A stretch of DNA of 64,000 nt from positions 62,001-126,000 of the forward strand of contig NZ_VDND01000006.1 in NCBI RefSeq assembly GCF_007665395.1, in the 5' to 3' direction. This document shows, one piece after another, positions 1 to 9,224 of this stretch. Source of the stretch: Pseudomonas oryzihabitans. Its GTDB lineage: Bacteria > Pseudomonadota > Gammaproteobacteria > Pseudomonadales > Pseudomonadaceae. Below the pieces are notes generated by a model. That model did no database searches, was not told where the DNA came from, and worked only from the letters and a program-made list of their open reading frames with translations. The first letter of the stretch is position 1. The number at the start of each line of letters is the position of its first letter. Made by a program: the position numbers and the translations under genes.

Positions 1-1
1 G

Positions 2-574
2 CGCATTCCCCTGTCGGTACTGCACACCATAGGCCTGGCCGGCCTGCTGCTCAGCGCCGCGGCGCTGATGGTGCTCGGGCCCCAGGTGATGAACTGGCTG
101 GCCGCCTACGTCGGCCTGGAAGACTACATGGTGACCCTCTGGGCGCTGATCCGCTGGCCACTGGCGGTGTTCATCCTGATGATCGCCGTGGCTGCGCTCT
201 ATTACGTCACCCCCGACGTGAAACAGAGCTTCCGCTTCATCACCCCCGGCTCGGCGCTGGCCGTGGTGGTGTGGATCCTGGCCTCCCTGGGCTTCGGCTA
301 CTACGTACAGAATTTCGCCAACTACAACGCCACCTACGGCAGCATCGGCGCCATCATCGTGCTGTTGCTGTACTTCTACCTGTCTTCGGCGGTGCTGCTG
401 TTCGGCGCGGAAATCAATGCGGTGATCGAGCACCACAGCGACGAGGGCAAGGAAAAGGGCGAGAAGACCCCGGGTGATGGCGGCGTGGAAGCCGACGAAG
501 AGATTCAGGCGGGTCAGGACGAGGGCGCCCAGCAAGAAGGCGTCCTGGGTGAAGCGCGGGTGGTGAAGCGCTAG
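2..574 (+). CDS. YihY/BrkB-family inner-membrane protein, 3' part only
   Basis: The reading frame is open from base 2, so the gene starts upstream of the window; the first in-frame ATG at 68 is internal. About 190 residues of the C-terminal half are visible. They contain four hydrophobic stretches and end with a GAEINAV motif typical of the YihY/virulence-factor BrkB family (UPF0761), which are six-helix inner-membrane proteins of unsettled function. After the last helix comes a strongly charged Glu/Lys/Asp-rich cytoplasmic tail of about 45 residues, which varies in this family. The family was once misassigned as RNase BN. Family assignment is firm; the function is not known. Confidence 0.85.
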   Translation, partial: RIPLSVLHTIGLAGLLLSAAALMVLGPQVMNWLAAYVGLEDYMVTLWALIRWPLAVFILMIAVAALYYVTPDVKQSFRFITPGSALAVVVWILASLGFGYYVQNFANYNATYGSIGAIIVLLLYFYLSSAVLLFGAEINAVIEHHSDEGKEKGEKTPGDGGVEADEEIQAGQDEGAQQEGVLGEARVVKR

Positions 575-579
575 AGCGC

Positions 580-968
580 AGGTTGGGCTGAGACGGCTTC
601 ATCGTCGAAGCCCCACCATGGCCAGCACCCGAGGCGAGATCCGTTGGGCTTCGCTGCGCTCAACCCAACCTACGACGACCCCGTGGCCGCGATAGGTCAG
701 TATTCGGTAGGGTGGATAACAGACCGTAGGTTGGGCTGAGACGGCTTCATCGTCGAAGCCCAACATGGCCAGAACCCTGATGCGAGACCCGTTGGGCTTC
801 GCTGCGCTCAACCCAACCTACGGCGACCCGTGGCCGCGACAGGTCAGCAGTCGGTAGGGTGGATAACAGACCGTAGGTTGGGCTGAGACGGCTTCATCGT
901 CGAAGCCCAACAGTGCCGCTACTCCGAGGTCAGGCCTGTTGGGCTTCGCTACGCTCAACCCAACCTAC
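580..968. repeat. Array of three inverted-repeat elements (GTAGGTTGGG family) in tandem
   Basis: Three elements lie at 580-673, 726-822 and 873-968. Each starts with (G)TAGGTTGGGCTGAGACGG, has a variable middle, and ends with the inverted arm GCTCAACCCAACCTAC. The spacers between them (carrying GTAGGGTGGATAACAGACC) are also repeated, giving a period of about 147 bp. The same family recurs at 24584 and 25014. This non-coding stretch fills the whole gap between the YihY gene and gpmA. Such elements are common in gammaproteobacterial intergenic DNA; whether they are mobile (MITE/REP-like) cannot be told from one window. ORFs drawn across them are not genes. Confidence 0.85.
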
Positions 969-1034
969 GGTGCCCCTAGGAGCGGCCGCATCGGCAGACC
1001 GCCATGGCCGCGATTGGCGCAGGACAAGAACGCC

Positions 1035-1781
1035 TTACTTCGCCTTGCCCTGATTGGCCACCGCGGCCATCTTGGCGGCGACCTCGTCCGGGTCGGCCAG
1101 GTAGTAGTGCTTGGTGGGCTTGAGGTTATCGTCGAACTCGTACACCAGCGGCACGCCGTTGGGGATGTTGAGGCTGACGATGTCGCTGTCGGAGATGTTG
1201 TCCAGGTACTTGATCAGGGCGCGCATGGAGTTGCCATGGGCGACCACCAGCACGCGCTGGCCACTGCGGATGGCCGGGGCCAGGACGTCGTTCCAGTAGG
1301 GCAGGACGCGCTCGACGCAATCCTTGAGGCATTCGGTGCGCGGCACCTGATCCAGCGACAGACCGGCGTAGCGCGGATCGGCGGCCAGCGCCCGCTGCTC
1401 CTCGAGGCTCTGCTCGGGCGGCGGCGTGTCGTAGCTGCGACGCCAAACCAGCACCTGTTCCTCGCCGTACTTGGCGGCGGTCTCGGACTTGTTCAGCCCG
1501 GTGAGGCCACCGTAGTGCCGCTCGTTGAGGCGCCAGTCGCTCACCACCGGCAGCCACATCTGGTCCATGCCTTCCTGGACATGCCAGAGGGTACGCACAG
1601 CGCGCTTGAGCACCGAGACGTGGGCCACATCGAAGAGGAAGCCGGCGTCCTTGAGTGCCTGGCCGCCCTCGTGGGCCTCGCGGATCCCCTGTTCGGTCAG
1701 ATCCACGTCCGCCCAGCCACTGAAGCGGTTTTCCAGGTTCCACGCCGACTGGCCATGGCGGATGAATACGACTTGCGACAT
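1035..1781 (-). CDS. gpmA: 2,3-bisphosphoglycerate-dependent phosphoglycerate mutase
   Basis: This enzyme interconverts 3- and 2-phosphoglycerate in glycolysis/gluconeogenesis through a phosphohistidine intermediate. The 248-residue product has the family signature [10 protein letters not shown] near the N-terminus (catalytic His9), the ERHYGGLTG motif near residue 90 (proton-donor Glu) and [14 protein letters not shown] near residue 185 (second active-site His). The ATG at 1781 is chosen because a GGAGG ribosome-binding site precedes it and the length then matches the roughly 250-residue family norm; the longer open frame to 2072 overlaps another gene and has non-coding composition. Many pseudomonads rely on the cofactor-independent GpmI, so this may be a second mutase. 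Confidence 0.93.
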   Translation of the reverse strand: MSQVVFIRHGQSAWNLENRFSGWADVDLTEQGIREAHEGGQALKDAGFLFDVAHVSVLKRAVRTLWHVQEGMDQMWLPVVSDWRLNERHYGGLTGLNKSETAAKYGEEQVLVWRRSYDTPPPEQSLEEQRALAADPRYAGLSLDQVPRTECLKDCVERVLPYWNDVLAPAIRSGQRVLVVAHGNSMRALIKYLDNISDSDIVSLNIPNGVPLVYEFDDNLKPTKHYYLADPDEVAAKMAAVANQGKAK

Positions 1782-1804
1782 GCGACCTCCATCTTGGGAT
1801 TCAT

Positions 1805-1840
1805 TGTTTGGCTCACGCCTACGCGAAGCTGTGCCAAACA
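1805..1840. promoter_or_regulatory. Inverted repeat upstream of gpmA
   Basis: Perfect 8-bp arms TGTTTGGC (1805-1812) and GCCAAACA (1833-1840) are separated by 20 bases, just upstream of the gpmA start. It could be an operator, or a hairpin in the leader. No regulator is recognised. Confidence 0.3.
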
Positions 1841-1867
1841 TACCGCAGATGGAGGCTGCCGGCATCG

Positions 1868-1888
1868 GCATCACGGAAACCGTGATGC
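1868..1888 (-). terminator. Hairpin after the 75-residue gene
   Basis: Perfect 9-bp arms GCATCACGG and CCGTGATGC with an AAA loop lie between the stop of the small upstream gene (1910) and gpmA. There is no U-tract on the minus strand, so it may be an attenuator or mRNA-end structure and not a full intrinsic terminator. Confidence 0.4.
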
Positions 1889-1909
1889 GTCCGGCACTCG
1901 GGGCAGATC

Positions 1910-2137
1910 TCAGGCCGCCAGGGCGCGGCGGGTCCGCTCGATGACGCGTTCCAGCCCGGCAGCGGCACTGTACTGCTCGGGATAGAGGCGCTCGCTGCGG
2001 CAGGCGACGCCACGCTCGTCGACCACGGTGAAGCTGAAGCCGCCCTTGCGCGAAGCCGGGGTGGTGATGCACTGGAACGGCGCGAAGGCCGCCTGGAGGT
2101 GTTGCATGGCCGCGATGGCCTGGTTTTGAATGTTCAT
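1910..2137 (-). CDS. Small conserved-type protein (75 aa), possibly DUF3509
   Basis: The 75-residue product starts at the ATG at 2137, preceded by AAGGAT at good spacing; the upstream extension to 2251 has no ribosome site and non-coding composition. There is no signal peptide or membrane segment. The layout (short helix, a beta-rich middle with [12 protein letters not shown], and a C-terminal helix [13 protein letters not shown]) resembles the small Pseudomonas DUF3509 proteins as I remember them, but I cannot confirm that without a profile search. It lies upstream of gpmA on the same strand with a hairpin in the 128-bp gap, so co-transcription is possible but not shown. Function unknown. 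Confidence 0.65.
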   Translation of the reverse strand: MNIQNQAIAAMQHLQAAFAPFQCITTPASRKGGFSFTVVDERGVACRSERLYPEQYSAAAGLERVIERTRRALAA

Positions 2138-2499
2138 ACGACTATCCTTGGGATCCACGCTCAGTCGGCGCGGTGAAATAACTCCAGCAACCTCGTGCCC
2201 ATGACGGCCGACGGCTGAATCTCTGGCTGGAGGAAGGCAGCGTGTGGGCAAGATGCCCAGGCATGCAGGTAAGTACTTGGGAAGGCAGGCAACCGGCCGG
2301 GCACGAGATTCAAAGGCCAGGGCGGCAGATCCTGAGCAATCGAGGGGATCGGAGCGATCCGGATGACGCTGATTTCGCGCTGCTACTACGAGCGGAAAGA
2401 CGTCCGGCGATTGGGGTCAGCTTGGTACTAACCTAGTCAAGCTAGCAGGATCGATGCCAAGGGCGCAAGCCCGTCGGTCGGCGACGGGCTTGGCGGTCA
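2138..2499. other. Intergenic, mostly featureless; one hairpin
   Basis: No convincing gene is seen. The only structure is a perfect 10-bp stem AAGCCCGTCG / CGACGGGCTT at 2467-2491, just after the stop of the minus-strand aldo/keto reductase. It lacks a U-tract and is at best a weak terminator. Confidence 0.5.
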
Positions 2500-3489
2500 C
2501 TAGCGCTCGACGAGCTGCATCCAGGCCGCGGGATAGCGCGTACCGGCGACCTGCTCCGGGGTGAACAGGCGATCCAGCTCGGCGTTTTCGGCTGCGCTCA
2601 GGCGCACCTCGAGCGCGGCGAGGTTCTCCAGCAGATAATGCCGCCGCCGGGTACCCGGAATGGGCACGATGTCCTCGCCCTGGGCCAGTACCCAGGCCAG
2701 GGCCACCTGGCCGGGCGTCACGCCCTTGGCCTCGGCCAGGGCGCGGACCCGCTCCACCAGCTGCAGGTTGCGCTGGAAGTTCTCGCCCTGGAAGCGCGGA
2801 CTCAACCGGCGATAGTCGTCCGCGGCGAAATCCTCCGGTGACGTCAGGGCGCCGGTGAGAAAGCCCCGGCCCAGGGGGCTGTAGGCCACCAGCGCCACTC
2901 CCAGTTCGCGGCAGGTGGCGAGGATGCCGTGCTCCTGGGGATCGCGTGACCACAGCGAGAACTCGCTCTGCAGGGCGGCGATGGGATGCACCCGCTGGGC
3001 CCGGGTCAGGGTCTCGCTGGAGGCCTCGCTCAGGCCCAGGTAGCGGACCTTGCCGGCCTGCACCAGCTCGGCCATGGCGCCCACGGTCTCTTCGATGGCT
3101 ACCTCCGGATCGACCCGGTGCTGGTAGTAGAGATCGATCTGTTCGATCCCCAGCCGGCGCAGGCTGCCGTCCACCGCCTGGCGTACATACTCGGGCCGGC
3201 CATTCACCCCGCGAGCCGTGGGATCGGCACTGCGCACCAGCCCGAACTTGGTGGCCAGGAACACCCGCTCGCGACGCCCGCGCAAGGCTCGGCCGAGCAG
3301 TTCTTCGTTAAGGTGCGGTCCATAGGCATCGGACGTATCCAGCAGGGTGACCCCCTGCTCCAGCGCCAGGTCCAGGGTGGCGAGGGCCTCGGTCTCGTCC
3401 GTCGCGCCATAGAACTCGCTCATGCCCATGCAGCCCAGCCCCAGGGCGGATACCAGGGGGCCAGCGCGGCCCAGTCGTCGTTGCAGCAT
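2500..3489 (-). CDS. Aldo/keto reductase
   Basis: This is a cytoplasmic NADPH-dependent oxidoreductase of the AKR superfamily (single TIM barrel, 329 aa). The catalytic tetrad is visible: Asp51 and Tyr56 in DTSDAYG, Lys81 in FLATKFG and His124 in LYYQHRVD. The C-terminal part has the [14 protein letters not shown] cofactor-binding segment. It resembles the YajO/AKR13-type enzymes that reduce small aldehydes; the substrate cannot be told. The ATG at 3489 has a GAGGAG ribosome site. It is divergently transcribed from a LysR-type regulator starting at 3593, the usual arrangement of a regulator and its target. Confidence 0.9.
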   Translation of the reverse strand: MLQRRLGRAGPLVSALGLGCMGMSEFYGATDETEALATLDLALEQGVTLLDTSDAYGPHLNEELLGRALRGRRERVFLATKFGLVRSADPTARGVNGRPEYVRQAVDGSLRRLGIEQIDLYYQHRVDPEVAIEETVGAMAELVQAGKVRYLGLSEASSETLTRAQRVHPIAALQSEFSLWSRDPQEHGILATCRELGVALVAYSPLGRGFLTGALTSPEDFAADDYRRLSPRFQGENFQRNLQLVERVRALAEAKGVTPGQVALAWVLAQGEDIVPIPGTRRRHYLLENLAALEVRLSAAENAELDRLFTPEQVAGTRYPAAWMQLVER

Positions 3490-3570
3490 GACGTTCGCTC
3501 CTCTCGATAGATGACCGGCTCAGTCTGGGTGTTGAGCTGAAGCGAACAAAGCTGGTATCTGGGTAAACTC

Positions 3571-3589
3571 TATTCGACCGGACTGAATA
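3571..3589. promoter_or_regulatory. Candidate LysR-type binding site
   Basis: Perfect arms TATTC (3571-3575) and GAATA (3585-3589) fit the T-N11-A style dyad of LysR regulators. The site lies in the divergent promoter region of the aldo/keto reductase and the regulator, ending four bases before the regulator start codon, as expected for autoregulation. Confidence 0.4.
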
Positions 3590-3592
3590 ATC

Positions 3593-4507
3593 ATGGACCG
3601 ACTGGCAGCCATGCGCGGCTTCGTCCGCATCGTCGAGCGCCGCTCCTTCACCCGTGCCGCGGCCGATCTGGGCCTGTCACCGGCCATGGCGACCTTGCTG
3701 GTGCAACAGCTGGAAGCCCACCTGGGGGTGACGCTGCTGCACCGCACCACCCGCCGGGTCAGCCCGACCCTGGACGGCGCCGCCTACTACGAGCGCTGCG
3801 TCGGGTGGCTGGCCGAGCTGGACGACATCGAGGCGGCCTTCAGCCAGCGGCGCCGGCAGCCGCGCGGACGGCTGCGTATCGACCTGCCGAGCAGCCTGGG
3901 GCGGGTGCTGGTGATGCCCGCCTTGCCGGACTTCTGCCAGCGTTATCCGGACCTGGAGCTGGTGATCAGTGCCGACGACCGGCCGGTGGACGTCATCGGC
4001 GAGGGCATCGACTGCGTGCTGCGCGGCGGTCCGGTGCACGACGAGGGCCTGGCGGTGCGGGCGCTGGGCGCGCTGGTGCAGATCACCTGCGCCAGTCCGG
4101 CCTATCTCCAGCGCCATGGCCTGCCCGCGGGCCTGGACGACCTGAGCGGACATCAGCTGGTGCACTACCGCTCGCTGCGCAGTGGTCGCCGGCTGCCCTT
4201 CGAATTCTGCCAGGCCGGCGAGATCCGGCGGCTGGAGCCAGCCGGACGGCTGGCGGTCAGCGGTGCCGATCTCTATGTCGGCGCCGCCCTGGCCGGGCTC
4301 GGCCTGATCCAGGCGCCGCTCTATCACCTGGCCGCGCACCTGGGGGCCGGGCGCCTGCAAGAGGTGCTGCCCGACCAGCGCCCGCCGGGCCTGCCACTGG
4401 CGGCGGTCTATCCCCTGGCCAGCCAGACCTCGCCCCGGGTGCGGGCCTGGGTGGAGTGGCTGGACGACGTCTTCGCCGCGGTCGATCCGGCCTGGCTGCA
4501 GCGTTGA
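3593..4507 (+). CDS. LysR-family transcriptional regulator
   Basis: The 304-residue product has an N-terminal winged helix-turn-helix (MDRLAAMRGFVRIVERRSF..., residues 1-60, with the RAAADLGLSPAMATLLVQQLE helix-turn-helix) and a LysR substrate-binding domain (about 90-295). The FVRI, TRRVSPT and GRLRID phrases place it in the large CrgA/YhjC-like LysR subgroup that often controls a divergent oxidoreductase. Its likely target is the aldo/keto reductase 103 bp away. It ends one base before the convergent gamma-glutamyltransferase stop, so the two transcripts must overlap. The inducer is unknown. Confidence 0.9.
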   Translation: MDRLAAMRGFVRIVERRSFTRAAADLGLSPAMATLLVQQLEAHLGVTLLHRTTRRVSPTLDGAAYYERCVGWLAELDDIEAAFSQRRRQPRGRLRIDLPSSLGRVLVMPALPDFCQRYPDLELVISADDRPVDVIGEGIDCVLRGGPVHDEGLAVRALGALVQITCASPAYLQRHGLPAGLDDLSGHQLVHYRSLRSGRRLPFEFCQAGEIRRLEPAGRLAVSGADLYVGAALAGLGLIQAPLYHLAAHLGAGRLQEVLPDQRPPGLPLAAVYPLASQTSPRVRAWVEWLDDVFAAVDPAWLQR

Positions 4508-4508
4508 G

Positions 4509-6098
4509 CTAGTAGCCCGCCGCCGCCCCGTTGCTGCGCGGATCGAAGGCGCCTTCGAACAACCCGTTGGCGTGGCGGACCGCCGCGCCCGCGTGGCCCA
4601 TGGTCTCGCTGAAGGGCGGCAGCAGCTCCACCTCGTGGCCGAGCGCGCGCAATTCCTCGACCACCGAGGCGGGGAAGCGGCTCTCCAGCTTGAGGTTGTC
4701 GCTGCTCTCGCCCCAGGTACGGCCCAGCAACCAGCGCGGAGCCGTTATGGCCTCCTGCAGGCGCTGGCCGAACACCGCATAGCGGCTAAACACCGCCGCC
4801 TGGGTCTGCGGCTGGCCGTCGCCGCCCATGGTGCCGTAGACCAGGGTACGGCCATCGGCCAGGCGGGCGGCGGCCGGGTTGAGGGTATGGAAGGGCTGCT
4901 TGCCCGGCGCCAGGGCCAGGAGGTGCGCGGGGTCCAGGCTGAAGGAGGCGCCGCGGTTCTGCCAGTTGAGGCCGCTGTCCGGCAGCACCACGCCACTGCC
5001 GAACTCGTGGTAGATGCTCTGGATGAAGGACACCGCCAGGCCGTTGCCGTCGATCACGCCCATCCAGATGGTGTCGCCCGGCCCCTTGCCGCGGCCCCAG
5101 GGGCGCGCCCGCTGCGGGTCGATCTGGCCGGCCAGGTCGGCGAGCCAGGAGGGTTCCAGGCAGGCCTGGGGATCGAGGGTCATGTGCGCCGGGTCGGTGA
5201 TGTGCTCGTCGCGCACCTTGAACGCCAGCTTGGTGGCTTCCACCAGGGTGTGGACGTGGGCGCTGCCATCGGCCGTGCAGCCGCCGAGGCCGGCCTGATC
5301 GGCGAGGCCGAGGATCAGTTGGGAGACCAGGCCCTGGGACGGCGGGGCCAGGTTGTAGACGCTGCCCGCGCTATGGGCGAGGTGCAGCGGCGTGACCCGC
5401 TTGGCGCGGTAGGCGGCGAGGTCGGCGGCGGTGACCGGGGTCCCCAGCGCGTCCAGGTCGGCGGCGATCCGGGCGGCCAGGTCGCCGCGATAGAAGTCGT
5501 CGAGACCGCGCTCCGCCAGCTGGCGCAGGGTCGCCGCCAGGCGCGGCTGGGTGAACAGGGCGCCTTCGGCGGGGACGGCGCCGTCGGGCAGGAAGGTCGC
5601 GGCGAAGCCGGGAAGGGCTTCCAGTTCGGCACGCTTGGCCAGGGTCGCCAGGTGCTGGGAGCCGGTCACCGGGATCCCGGCCTCGGCGTAGTGGATGGCA
5701 TCGGCCAGCAGGCGCGGCAGGGGCAGGCGCCCGCCGAACTCCGCGGCCAGCTCCAGGGCGGCCTGCCAGCCGCCGACGGTGCCGGCCACGGTGAGCGCGG
5801 CGCGCGGACCGCGGGTGGGGATGGCGCTCAGATCGGCATAGGCGGCCAGGGTCGCGCCGCTGCCGGCCGGGCCGCTGGCATCGAGGGCGATGGGCTCGCC
5901 CTCGGGCGGCACGATCAGCCAGAAGCCGTCGCCCCCCAGGCCGTTCATGTGCGGATAGACCACGGCGATGCTGGCCGCGGCCGCGACCATGGCCTCCACG
6001 GCATTGCCGCCTTCGCGCAGGACCGCCAGGGCAGACTGCGCCGCCAGGCTGTGGGGAGCGACGGCGATGCCGCGGGCGGCGACGGTGGTGTTGAGCAT
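4509..6098 (-). CDS. Gamma-glutamyltransferase family protein
   Basis: This is an Ntn-hydrolase of the gamma-glutamyltranspeptidase family, 529 aa. These proteins self-cleave before a Thr that becomes the nucleophile; here that is Thr343 in KGPGDTIWMGVIDGNG. Other family motifs are NGLGGDGFW near residue 55, PSQGL near 253 and TMGGDGQPQTQ in the small subunit. Unlike classic periplasmic Ggt, it has no signal peptide, so it probably acts in the cytoplasm, like YwrD-type members. Substrates would be gamma-glutamyl amides or related N-acyl compounds. The downstream end of an MFS gene lies 12 bp upstream on the same strand, so transport and hydrolysis are probably co-expressed. Confidence 0.88.
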   Translation of the reverse strand: MLNTTVAARGIAVAPHSLAAQSALAVLREGGNAVEAMVAAAASIAVVYPHMNGLGGDGFWLIVPPEGEPIALDASGPAGSGATLAAYADLSAIPTRGPRAALTVAGTVGGWQAALELAAEFGGRLPLPRLLADAIHYAEAGIPVTGSQHLATLAKRAELEALPGFAATFLPDGAVPAEGALFTQPRLAATLRQLAERGLDDFYRGDLAARIAADLDALGTPVTAADLAAYRAKRVTPLHLAHSAGSVYNLAPPSQGLVSQLILGLADQAGLGGCTADGSAHVHTLVEATKLAFKVRDEHITDPAHMTLDPQACLEPSWLADLAGQIDPQRARPWGRGKGPGDTIWMGVIDGNGLAVSFIQSIYHEFGSGVVLPDSGLNWQNRGASFSLDPAHLLALAPGKQPFHTLNPAAARLADGRTLVYGTMGGDGQPQTQAAVFSRYAVFGQRLQEAITAPRWLLGRTWGESSDNLKLESRFPASVVEELRALGHEVELLPPFSETMGHAGAAVRHANGLFEGAFDPRSNGAAAGY

Positions 6099-6110
6099 GG
6101 GGCTTCCTCG

Positions 6111-7376
6111 TTAGCGGGCGTGACGGGCCAGCCAGCGCTGGCGCAGGCGCTTGAGCACCAGCAGGGCCAGGGCGGCGGTGATGAGATCGAAGGCGATGGC
6201 GGTGGCGAACACCGGCAGCCAGCTGCCGCTGGACTGGTGCAGCAGGGCCGCGACCGGTCCGCCGAAGATCGAGCCGATGCCCTGGGCCATGTACAGGAAA
6301 CCGTAGTTGGTGGTGGCGTGGCGGGTGCCGAAGGTGTCGGTGAGGGTGGAGGGGAACAGCGAGAAGATCTCGCCCCAGCCGAGGAAGACGACACCCGACA
6401 GCAGCACGAAGAGCACCGGGTTGTCGCTGGTCAGCAGCCAGAGGGTCATGGCGATGCCTTCGAAGCAGAAGGCGAAGGCCATGGTGTTCTCGCGGCCCCA
6501 GCGATCGGAGATCCAGCCGAACAGCGGGCGGGTCAGGCCATTGCAGATGCGGTCGATGGTCATGGCCAGCGGCAGGGCGGCCATGCCGAACACCATCACC
6601 TCGGTCATGCCGAAGTCCTTGGCGAAGCTGGCCATCTGCGAGGTGACCATCAGCCCCGAGGTGGACATCAGGGTAAACATGAGGAACATCAGCCAGAACA
6701 GCGGCGTCTTGAGCATCGCCTTGGGCGCGATGTCCGGGGCCGTGCCGACCTCGGCTGCCAGGGCCTTGGCCGGCGCCGGCGGTTGCCGCAGGAACTGGGC
6801 GGCGAGCAGGCCGACGATGCCCAGCACCACGCCGAAGGTGACCAGGGTGGTCTCCAGCCCCAGGCTCTTCAGGCTGTTGGCGATGGGAAAGGTGGTGACC
6901 ATGGCGCCCATGCCATAGCCGGCCGCCACGGCGCCGGCGGCGAGGCCGCGGCGGTCGGGGAACCAGCGCACCATCAGCCCGACGACGCCGACGTAGACGA
7001 TGCCGGTGCCCAGGCCGCCAAGCACGCCATAGGTCAGGTAGAGACTGGCGAGGCTGTCGGCGCGACTGGCCAGGATCCAGCTCAGGCCGCTGAGGGCACA
7101 GCCGCAGGCGATCAGCTTGCGGATGCCGAAGCGGTCCACCAGGAAGCCCTGGACCGGCGAGAAGAAGGTCTGCAGCACGATCAACAGCGAGAAGGTGACC
7201 TGCAGCGAGGCCAGGCCGGAGCCGAGCTTGGCGCTCAGCGGGCCGGTGAACAGCGTCCAGACGTACTGGGGGCTGGAGATGGCCATCATGCAGATAACGC
7301 CGGCGCACAGCTGGAACCAGCGCGAGGTAGCGGAGACGACGGGGGTCGAGGGCGCGATGAGCGGCTTGGTGGTCAT
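6111..7376 (-). CDS. MFS transporter, OFA (oxalate/formate antiporter-like) family
   Basis: The 421-residue product has about 12 transmembrane helices in two halves joined by a cytoplasmic loop near residues 200-220. The PQYVWTLFTGPLSAKLG start, DRFGIRKLIACG loop and the RWFPDRRGLAAG motif are typical of the OFA family (oxalate/formate and monocarboxylate carriers such as YhjX). The start is the ATG at 7376, where the protein-like sequence MTTKPLIAPS begins; the longer frame is non-coding in composition. It is the first gene of a two-gene unit with the gamma-glutamyltransferase, so it probably imports that enzyme's substrate or exports its product. Confidence 0.85.
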   Translation of the reverse strand: MTTKPLIAPSTPVVSATSRWFQLCAGVICMMAISSPQYVWTLFTGPLSAKLGSGLASLQVTFSLLIVLQTFFSPVQGFLVDRFGIRKLIACGCALSGLSWILASRADSLASLYLTYGVLGGLGTGIVYVGVVGLMVRWFPDRRGLAAGAVAAGYGMGAMVTTFPIANSLKSLGLETTLVTFGVVLGIVGLLAAQFLRQPPAPAKALAAEVGTAPDIAPKAMLKTPLFWLMFLMFTLMSTSGLMVTSQMASFAKDFGMTEVMVFGMAALPLAMTIDRICNGLTRPLFGWISDRWGRENTMAFAFCFEGIAMTLWLLTSDNPVLFVLLSGVVFLGWGEIFSLFPSTLTDTFGTRHATTNYGFLYMAQGIGSIFGGPVAALLHQSSGSWLPVFATAIAFDLITAALALLVLKRLRQRWLARHAR

Positions 7377-7848
7377 CGGGTGCAATCCTGTCAGGGCAAG
7401 ACGAGTGAGGGCAGGATGGCAAGGGATGCAGCGATCATCGTTATGGGCTGCGACGGCGAAGGGTGGGGTCGCGTCGGCCGGCTTTTCCAGAAAGTAGCAC
7501 CCGCGAAGCCGGTCGGACTCACGCCAAAAGCCCAAAGGCATAGCGCGAAACGGACAACTGCGAGGCGCGCCTGCGCGCGGGGTGACGACCCGGGAGCGCC
7601 GACAGCATCCGGTCTAGGACACCCGGCGAAAGGACGCTGGCGGTCTAGGGCGCGGCCTGGGGGTGGCGACAGGCCGGGAGCGGCGGCGTAGCGGCAGTGG
7701 GCGAGCAGGCCGGAACAGGCCATGACCATCCGTCAGGTCGTGGCGGTCGACCTGTAGCGCCCGGGCGGATGGCGGTCGGTCATTCCCGGGACCGGCCAGG
7801 CGTCCGCTGCCACGGCGGGCGCCTGGGTGAGGTTTCCGGTGTGCGGGA
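7377..7848. other. Intergenic gap of 472 bp without a clear gene
   Basis: It separates the minus-strand MFS/gamma-glutamyltransferase unit from the end of the minus-strand gluconate dehydrogenase operon. It should hold the promoter of the former and the terminator of the latter, but I see no good consensus promoter, U-tract hairpin or credible small ORF. Confidence 0.5.
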
Positions 7849-9213
7849 TCAGTGCGCCCCGGCCGGGGTAGCGCCGCCGGCGGTCGCGGGGGCCGGTTGC
7901 CGATGGCCGAAGGCCTGGCCGAGGTCGTCGCCCGAGGTGGTGCGATTGTCGTCGGTGCGCCACTTGGCCACCTCGGCGGCGCTGACCGGCGGTGCCCCGT
8001 TGCCCCAGCTGGCGCGGATGAAGCTGACCACGTCGGCCACCTGGGCATCGTCCAGGCGCCAGCCGAAGGGCGGCATGACGATCATCGAGGGCGCGGTGTG
8101 CAGGCCGGGTAGGGTACCGCCCTTGAGCACGATGTTGATCAGCGAGCTGGCATCGGCCGTGCGCAGCACCGGATTGCCGGCCAGCGCCGGGAACACCCGG
8201 TCGTAGCCCTGGCCGTCGGTGCGGTGGCAGGCGGCGCAGTTGTCGACATAGACCTGGGCCCCGCGGGCGCTGTCGTCGCCGCGCCAGAGCGCCGCGGCGG
8301 CGCGACCGTCGGCCTGGAAGGGCGCATCCTGCGGATCCTTCGGCGGCAGGGTCTTGAGGTAGCGAGCGATGGCGAGCAGGTCGGCGTCGCTCAGGTACTG
8401 CAGGCTGTGCTGCACCACCTCGGTCATGCCACCGAACACCGCGCTGTCGGCGGAGCGACCGGTCTTGAGGAACTGCACCAGCTGCTCTTCGCTCCAGCGG
8501 CCCAGGCCGTCGCGCTGGTCGCCGCGCAGGTTCTTGGCGATCCAGCCTTCCAGGGGCGCGCTGCCGGCGAGGAAGTCCTTGCCATCGGCGGGGGAGAGCG
8601 CCTTCTCCTGCATGGTCAGGGCGCGCGGGGTATGGCAGGCGCCGCAGTGGCCGAGGCCTTCCACCAGGTAGGCACCGCGGGCCACCACCGGATCCTGGTC
8701 CGGCGCCGGCTGGAATTGCACCACCGCGGGGGCGAACAGCTGACGCCAGATCGCCAGCGGCCAGCGCATGGACAGCGGCCAGGGGATGTCGCTGTCGCGA
8801 TTGGCCTGGGCCACCGGGGTCACGCCGTGCATGAAGTAGGCGTAGAGGGCGCGCATGTCGCCCTCGCTGACCCGGGCATAGGAGGGGTAGGGCATGGCCG
8901 GGTAGAGGGTATGGCCCTCCTTGGCGATGCCCTGGCGGATGGCGGCATCGAAGTCGGCGAAGCCGTAGTCGCCGATGCCGGTCTGCCGATCCGGAGTGAT
9001 GTTGGTGGAATAGAGGGTGCCGATGGGCGTCTGCATCGGCAGGCCGCCGGCGAAGGGCTGGCCGCCCGGCGCCGTGTGGCAGGCCACGCAGTCACCGGCG
9101 CGGGCCAGGTATTCGCCCTTCTTGATCAACGCCGGGTCAGTGTCGTCGGCGGCCTGGACGCCCAGGGTCAGGCCGGCGCCGAGCAGCAGGGTCGCGAGGG
9201 TACGGAGGATCAT
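7849..9213 (-). CDS. Gluconate 2-dehydrogenase-type cytochrome c subunit
   Basis: This membrane-anchored or periplasmic triheme c-type cytochrome passes electrons from the flavin subunit to the quinone pool. The 454-residue product has an N-terminal signal peptide (MILRTLATLLLGAGLTLG then AQAAD-type cleavage) and three heme sites: CVACH at residues 42-46, CGACH near 190 and CAACH near 330. The ATG at 9213 has GAGG at good spacing; an ATG at 9228 overlaps the preceding stop as ATGA but lacks a good site. Length and domain order match gluconate/2-ketogluconate/sorbitol dehydrogenase cytochrome subunits. Last gene of the operon. Confidence 0.93.
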   Translation of the reverse strand: MILRTLATLLLGAGLTLGVQAADDTDPALIKKGEYLARAGDCVACHTAPGGQPFAGGLPMQTPIGTLYSTNITPDRQTGIGDYGFADFDAAIRQGIAKEGHTLYPAMPYPSYARVSEGDMRALYAYFMHGVTPVAQANRDSDIPWPLSMRWPLAIWRQLFAPAVVQFQPAPDQDPVVARGAYLVEGLGHCGACHTPRALTMQEKALSPADGKDFLAGSAPLEGWIAKNLRGDQRDGLGRWSEEQLVQFLKTGRSADSAVFGGMTEVVQHSLQYLSDADLLAIARYLKTLPPKDPQDAPFQADGRAAAALWRGDDSARGAQVYVDNCAACHRTDGQGYDRVFPALAGNPVLRTADASSLINIVLKGGTLPGLHTAPSMIVMPPFGWRLDDAQVADVVSFIRASWGNGAPPVSAAEVAKWRTDDNRTTSGDDLGQAFGHRQPAPATAGGATPAGAH

Positions 9214-9224
9214 GGGCGCGCCTC

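Noticed and set aside
580..968. CRISPR-like array
   Set aside because: The period (about 147 bp) is too long, the repeat units are themselves inverted repeats, spacers are repeated and no cas gene is nearby.
1910..2251. Longer start (2251) for the 75-residue gene
   Set aside because: The added 38 residues have non-coding composition and no ribosome site; AAGGAT sits correctly before the ATG at 2137.
4572..7691. Plus-strand ORF of 1039 codons opposite the gamma-glutamyltransferase and MFS genes
   Set aside because: It is the reverse-complement shadow of two well-supported genes. Its translation is a low-complexity mixture of Gly, Gln, Ala, Arg and His, with no domain and no ribosome site, as expected in GC-rich DNA.
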